From Lantana camara (lineage: Eukaryota > Streptophyta > Magnoliopsida > Lamiales > Verbenaceae), in contig CM074857.1 of NCBI GenBank assembly GCA_037501455.1, forward strand, positions 107,727,501 through 107,791,500: DNA of 64,000 nt, written 5' to 3'. The position numbers were made by a program, and so were the translations under genes. The notes under the pieces were generated by a model. It was not told where the DNA came from. It worked only from the letters and a program-made list of their open reading frames with translations, and did no database searches. How positions within the stretch are numbered: the first letter of the stretch is position 1; every line of letters starts with the position of its first letter. Below, in pieces: positions 60,260-64,000 of this stretch.

Positions 60260-61788
60260 TGATGTATCGGTTTATTGCATGGATTTGTAGGGCAATTGTA
60301 GTTAAATTCTAACAGTTTTAAGAACTTATAACGTGATTTATGCTCCTTATTAGGTACCTTTCACCTTGGAGTTGAAAAGACGGAGTAAAAGCAAAACCAT
60401 GCAATAAAGGGCGAAAAAACGAGAAATTCTAGGGGACACGCCCGTGTCCCCATGGAAGAGCAAACTGAGACACGCCCGTGTCTCGGTACAGAAGTGACCC
60501 TCGGATTTCAGGAGGTGACACGCCCGTGTCACCAATGTAGAGCAATTTGTTGCACGGCCGTGTCAGAGTACAGAGAGGCTTGGAGATTTTGCACCCCCGT
60601 GTCATCAAGAAGAACAGGTCTTGACACCCCCGTGTCAAGTAAGAAAAGCGCGGATACGATTTAATACGTGACACGGGCGTGTCACAATTTTAGGCATGAG
60701 CTTCGCACGCCCGTGTCACGGGGCGGTTTCAGATTTTGGAGTTCTATTTATACGCGGATTTGAGGCGGAATTAGGTAGCTTTTGGACTACGTTTTTCCCA
60801 GAAGTTCAAGAACACTCGGAGAAAGAAGAAACACGAAGACATAGAGCTGAAGATTGATTCCAAGCACAAGACTTTATCAATTTGGTTTTATTTACTGCTT
60901 TCCGATCAAACTAATTCCTCAAGTTTTGGTTTTTCAATTCTAGCATAATTAGTTAGTCGCTTTAGATTCGTTTTTGGATGATTAGGTTAGAACTCAAGAT
61001 TATTAATTCCGTTTTGATGTTTATGTTAGACATGAGTATTTTGAATGCAATTCTTTTGATTTTAATGAGTTTTAATTCAAATATGAGGAACTAATCTCCT
61101 AGGGTTAGGGGGTAAGGATTATGCATCTAAGGTGTTTGAATTAATGCTCAAGTCAATTTGTGTGATTCTTTGTTAGGAAACGGTATTGAATAAGCTGGGA
61201 ATGGATTGGCCATCCATGAACATATTGTAAATTATCCGATAATCGAGAGATTGAGGATAATTGAGATTGTTTTCCAAAACTTAGACTTTTTGGGCTTAAA
61301 GAAATTTAACCCTAATTTCTACAACATGTATTTAGAATTCTATGCCAAGCCGCTAGGTTTTAAATACACTAATCTTGCTTTATTCGATTAATTTGGTTAC
61401 TAAGTGATTGTGAGAACAACACTTGGCTTAATTAGTTAGACATCTAGCCTTCGAAAGAAGCGAGGTATAACATCGTGATTAGGTTGAAGAATCATACATC
61501 CGCACTTGAGTATTGATTTGATCACAAAAGAGCATATGATTTACTTCCCGACCTGTTTTAATTAAGTGGTTAAATCTTGCGTTTATTTGTTAGCTAGTGT
61601 GTTTGATTACTTATTAGTTAAGTTTAATTTTGTCATAATAGTATAGCACAACTTTGTCAATCTTTTCCGGTCTCTAGATTAGAAATAGTCATAAAAGTGG
61701 TTGTTGAATTCCCTTCCCTGTGGATACGATACCTTAAGTGTTGCAATCGGATTTAGAACTTACACTTGGGTTCAAGATTTGTCTATCA
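60260..61788 (+). mobile_element. 5' LTR of the second Athila element, 1529 bp
   Basis: Starts TGATGTATCGG, much like TGATGTGTCG of the other Athila LTR, and ends GTCTATCA six bases ahead of the primer-binding site. A TATA-like TATTTATA lies near 60745, right after the dyad array at 60435-60717. The exact start is inferred from terminus type; the duplication partner is outside the window. Confidence 0.75.
60435..60717. repeat. Array of eight 14-bp dyads, GACACGCCCGTGTC type
   Basis: Motifs start at 60435, 60469, 60517, 60551, 60590, 60623, 60670 and 60704, with spacings of 34, 48, 34, 39, 33, 47 and 34 bp: four pairs about 34 bp apart. In several copies the flanking bases also pair (GGG/CCC, GA/TC, GT/AC, CTT/AAG). 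Motifs 4, 5 and 8 are imperfect on the left arm. Confidence 0.92.
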
Positions 61789-61794
61789 AGTTTT

Positions 61795-61812
61795 TGGCGC
61801 CGTTGCCGGGGA
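61795..61812 (+). other. Primer-binding site of the second Athila element
   Basis: TGGCGCCGTTGCCGGGGA, identical to the site of the first Athila element (33495-33512). Confidence 0.9.
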
Positions 61813-61937
61813 AGGCGTTTAATTCAATATTACTTTAGTGATTTTTTCTGGTGCTTTAGACCACCCTTGCTGCTTGATTTCTTTTTGAAGTGCGTTGAAT
61901 TTGACCACAGGTTTTCCCCATTGCAGGTACCTAGTTT

Positions 61938-64000
61938 ATGCTACGATCGAAAGGCTTGGAACCCCTGCCTTACGACCCTGAAATTGAGAGGACTTGTCGG
62001 GCAAATCGAACGAAGCGAAAAAAGGAAAAGAAGCAGAAAGTAAACCCAATCCCAATGGCACAACCCATAAACGAGCAACCAACCACACTCCAGGATTATG
62101 CCATTCCTAACATTGGCTTAATCCGGAACAACTTGACTCGCCCCGCCGTGGAGGCGAACAACTTTGAAATCAAAACTGGGTTCATCAACCTCTTACAACA
62201 GAACCCGTTTGGGGGTTTACCACATGAAGACCCCGCATCGCATTTGTCCTACTTTCTGGATGTCTGTTCGACCTTTAAGATTCACAACGCTTCCGATGAT
62301 GCGATTAGAGTTAGGCTTTTTCCCTTCTCCCTAAGGGACAAAGCCCGGACATGGATTTCGACCTTGTCAAATGAGACACTTCAGACATGGGCAGACCTCT
62401 CTAAGGCCTTCTTAGCCAAATTCTACCCTCCTAGCAAGACCATGAGGTACAGAGATGAAATAACGAGCTTCAGGCTCTATGATGGGGAAACGTTGTACGA
62501 AGGATGGGAAAGATATAAGGAATTGCAAAGGAAATGCCCACATCACCGTGTTCCAGGATGGCAACTGGTACAAATCTTTTACAACGGAATGACAGAAAAC
62601 ATGAAAATCATGGTCGATGCAGCAGCGGGAGGAGCATTTATGGCAATGTCTGAGGAAGAAGGAATGCAACTTCTGAATAAGATGGCAGCAAATAGCAGTT
62701 GGACAAAGGAGAGGAGCCTTCCTCCTCCAAAACCTGAGGCAGCCATACTCGCCACTGACACTGTGACAGCTTTCAATGCCAAGTTCGAAGCACTGAACCA
62801 GAAGCTAGACCGACTTGCAATTGCTACAGCACGAAATACAGTGGCACAGTCAAATGCCCTACAGGTATTATGTGAAATTTGTGGTGGTCCCCATTCATTT
62901 GATATTTGTCCTTCTACCAATGCAGGTGCACAGGTTGTTGTTGGTCAAGAACAAGTCAATTACGTGCAGAATCAAAAACCAGCAAACGACCCATACTCGA
63001 ACACCTACAACCCAGGGTGGAAGAATCATCCGCACTTCTCGTGGTCAAACAATCAGAATGTTCAGAACCCAAACCCAAACCAGAGACCACAGTTCCAACC
63101 AAGGCAAATGGGACAGCATCCACCACATCAAAATCAGCAGAGATTCGCACCCCCTCCACAACCACCGCAAGAACAGAAGCCGGGGTGGGAGGCGGCCCTC
63201 GAGAAGTTCATAAATGTTTCGAATGATAGGTATCAGAAACTCGAATCTCAGGTAGAACAGGTGCTGGTTCAAAATAAAAATTTGGAAGTGCAGGTGGGCC
63301 AGTTGGCTAATTCAATCAATGTTAGAGCCCAAGGAATGTTTCCAAGCAAACCAGTGGAGAATCCGAAAGAGCAGTGTAAGGCCATTACACTACGAAGTGG
63401 CACGACTTACAAGGGGCCTGCAATACCGGTGGAGACCGAAGTGAGAAAGGAAAAGGACTCCGTCGTGGAACCTGAGAAAGTAATCGAGGCATCGAAGGAG
63501 GAGGAAGAAGTACTGACGAGTGAGCCCCCTTCTAAGCCAAAGACATCAGTGGCACCAAAACCGTATGTGCCACCACTTCCTTTCCCGCAGAGATTTCAAA
63601 AGCAAAGGTTGGAGAAACAATTCGAGAAATTCTTGAATATCTTCAAGGAGCTACACATCAACATCCCCTTTGCCGAGGCCCTAGCTCAGATGCCCACTTA
63701 CGTCAAATTCTTGAAGGAGATCCTCTCCAACAAGAGGAAATTGGAGGATTATGCCACGATTGCACTTACTGAAGAGTGCAGCGCCATTCTACAACATAAG
63801 CTTCCACCAAAGCTTAAGGATCCAGGGAGTTTTTCAATTCCTTGCACAATTGGTCATATGTCCTTTAATAAAGCTTTATGTGATCTTGGTGCTAGTGTGA
63901 GCCTAATGCCATTATCTGTTTGCAGGAAACTTGGACTGAATTCATTAAAGCCAACTACCGTTTCTCTACAGCTAGCGGATCGATCAGTCAAGTACCCCAC
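61938..64000 (+). CDS. gag-pol: Athila gag-protease, open and partial at window end
   Basis: The start MLRSKGLEPLPYDPEIERTC at 61938 is chosen because its acidic PYDPEIERTCR motif is typical of Athila gag beginnings; a second in-frame ATG lies at 62055. The frame is open for 687 codons to the window edge without a stop. In order: gag core (about 62200-62650, with SYFLDVC, LRDKARTWIS, WERYKELQRKCPHH), a zinc knuckle CEICGGPHSFDIC (near 62872), a Gln/Pro-rich linker, a coiled-coil-like stretch (about 63190-63330), a segment matching the other Athila (PLPFPQRF, MPTYVKFLKEIL) and protease CDLGASVSLMPLS (near 63880). Product: capsid and nucleocapsid plus protease of a cytoplasmic particle. Reverse transcriptase and integrase should follow to the right. 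Confidence 0.9.
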   Translation, partial: MLRSKGLEPLPYDPEIERTCRANRTKRKKEKKQKVNPIPMAQPINEQPTTLQDYAIPNIGLIRNNLTRPAVEANNFEIKTGFINLLQQNPFGGLPHEDPASHLSYFLDVCSTFKIHNASDDAIRVRLFPFSLRDKARTWISTLSNETLQTWADLSKAFLAKFYPPSKTMRYRDEITSFRLYDGETLYEGWERYKELQRKCPHHRVPGWQLVQIFYNGMTENMKIMVDAAAGGAFMAMSEEEGMQLLNKMAANSSWTKERSLPPPKPEAAILATDTVTAFNAKFEALNQKLDRLAIATARNTVAQSNALQVLCEICGGPHSFDICPSTNAGAQVVVGQEQVNYVQNQKPANDPYSNTYNPGWKNHPHFSWSNNQNVQNPNPNQRPQFQPRQMGQHPPHQNQQRFAPPPQPPQEQKPGWEAALEKFINVSNDRYQKLESQVEQVLVQNKNLEVQVGQLANSINVRAQGMFPSKPVENPKEQCKAITLRSGTTYKGPAIPVETEVRKEKDSVVEPEKVIEASKEEEEVLTSEPPSKPKTSVAPKPYVPPLPFPQRFQKQRLEKQFEKFLNIFKELHINIPFAEALAQMPTYVKFLKEILSNKRKLEDYATIALTEECSAILQHKLPPKLKDPGSFSIPCTIGHMSFNKALCDLGASVSLMPLSVCRKLGLNSLKPTTVSLQLADRSVKYP

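Larger units (their letters stand above)
60260..64000 (+). mobile_element. Second Athila-lineage element, 3' part outside window
   Basis: A 5' LTR (60260-61788), a primer-binding site (61795-61812), a short leader and an uninterrupted gag-protease frame that runs to the window end. The gag (HPHFSW, CEICGGPHSFDIC) and protease (DLGASVSLMPLS) match Athila type and are homologous to 33244-31500 on the other strand. No lesion is visible, so this could be the youngest and most intact element here; most of it is to the right. Confidence 0.88.

Noticed and set aside
60435..60717. Regularly spaced short repeats resembling a CRISPR array
   Set aside because: The motifs are only 14 bp, spacers are about 20-34 bp and non-unique in composition, no cas genes exist, and the array lies inside a plant retrotransposon LTR. 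The same holds for 7741-7940.

Overview
This window is nuclear DNA from a flowering plant, most likely a eudicot. It is AT-rich, and about 80% of it is nested LTR retrotransposons of plant lineages: Ty3/gypsy Tat, Ty3/gypsy Athila, a Tekay-like gypsy family known here only from LTRs, and Ty1/copia. I cannot name the species. I found one host gene, an intron-bearing DUF1635 gene at 18.5-19.4 kb on the minus strand. I found no tRNA or rRNA gene.

Left block (1-15468): a plus-strand Tat element (Tat-1) with its 5' end outside the window. Its gag, protease, reverse transcriptase, RNase H, archaeal-type second RNase H and integrase are readable but full of stops and frameshifts. A Tekay-like LTR (1-1774) sits in its 5' part. 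A solo LTR of 2659 bp (6240-8898, target duplication CTCAA) splits its second RNase H. Behind integrase lie tandem repeats, an antisense gene remnant with its own TATA box, a polypurine tract and the 3' LTR.

Middle (15469-23175): AT-rich spacer with two abutting inverted-repeat elements, small tandem repeats and the DUF1635 gene.

Right block (23176-57770): one minus-strand Tat element (Tat-2) stretched to 34.6 kb by insertions. Identical ATATT target duplications bracket it. Inside are a complete copia element (36675-46241, duplication CCAGG), a 1.9-kb LTR-like element (54054-55957, duplication ACCGT; called family B here), a rearranged 4.7-kb copy of family B (46903-51642), a family B fragment (35102-35567) and a near-complete Athila element (26867-35101). 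Tat-2 carries the same antisense gene as Tat-1, also with its own TATA box.

Right end (57776-64000): AT-rich spacer, a 705-bp MITE with a 3-bp duplication, a Tat LTR remnant, and a second Athila element (from 60260) whose gag-protease frame is still open at the window edge.

The most unusual signal lies inside the LTRs. LTRs of several unrelated families carry clusters of short dyad-symmetric motifs. In two of them the motifs come in pairs 32-34 bp apart, repeated every 73-86 bp, although the motif sequences differ (GGGAACGGCCGTTCCC against GACACGCCCGTGTC).
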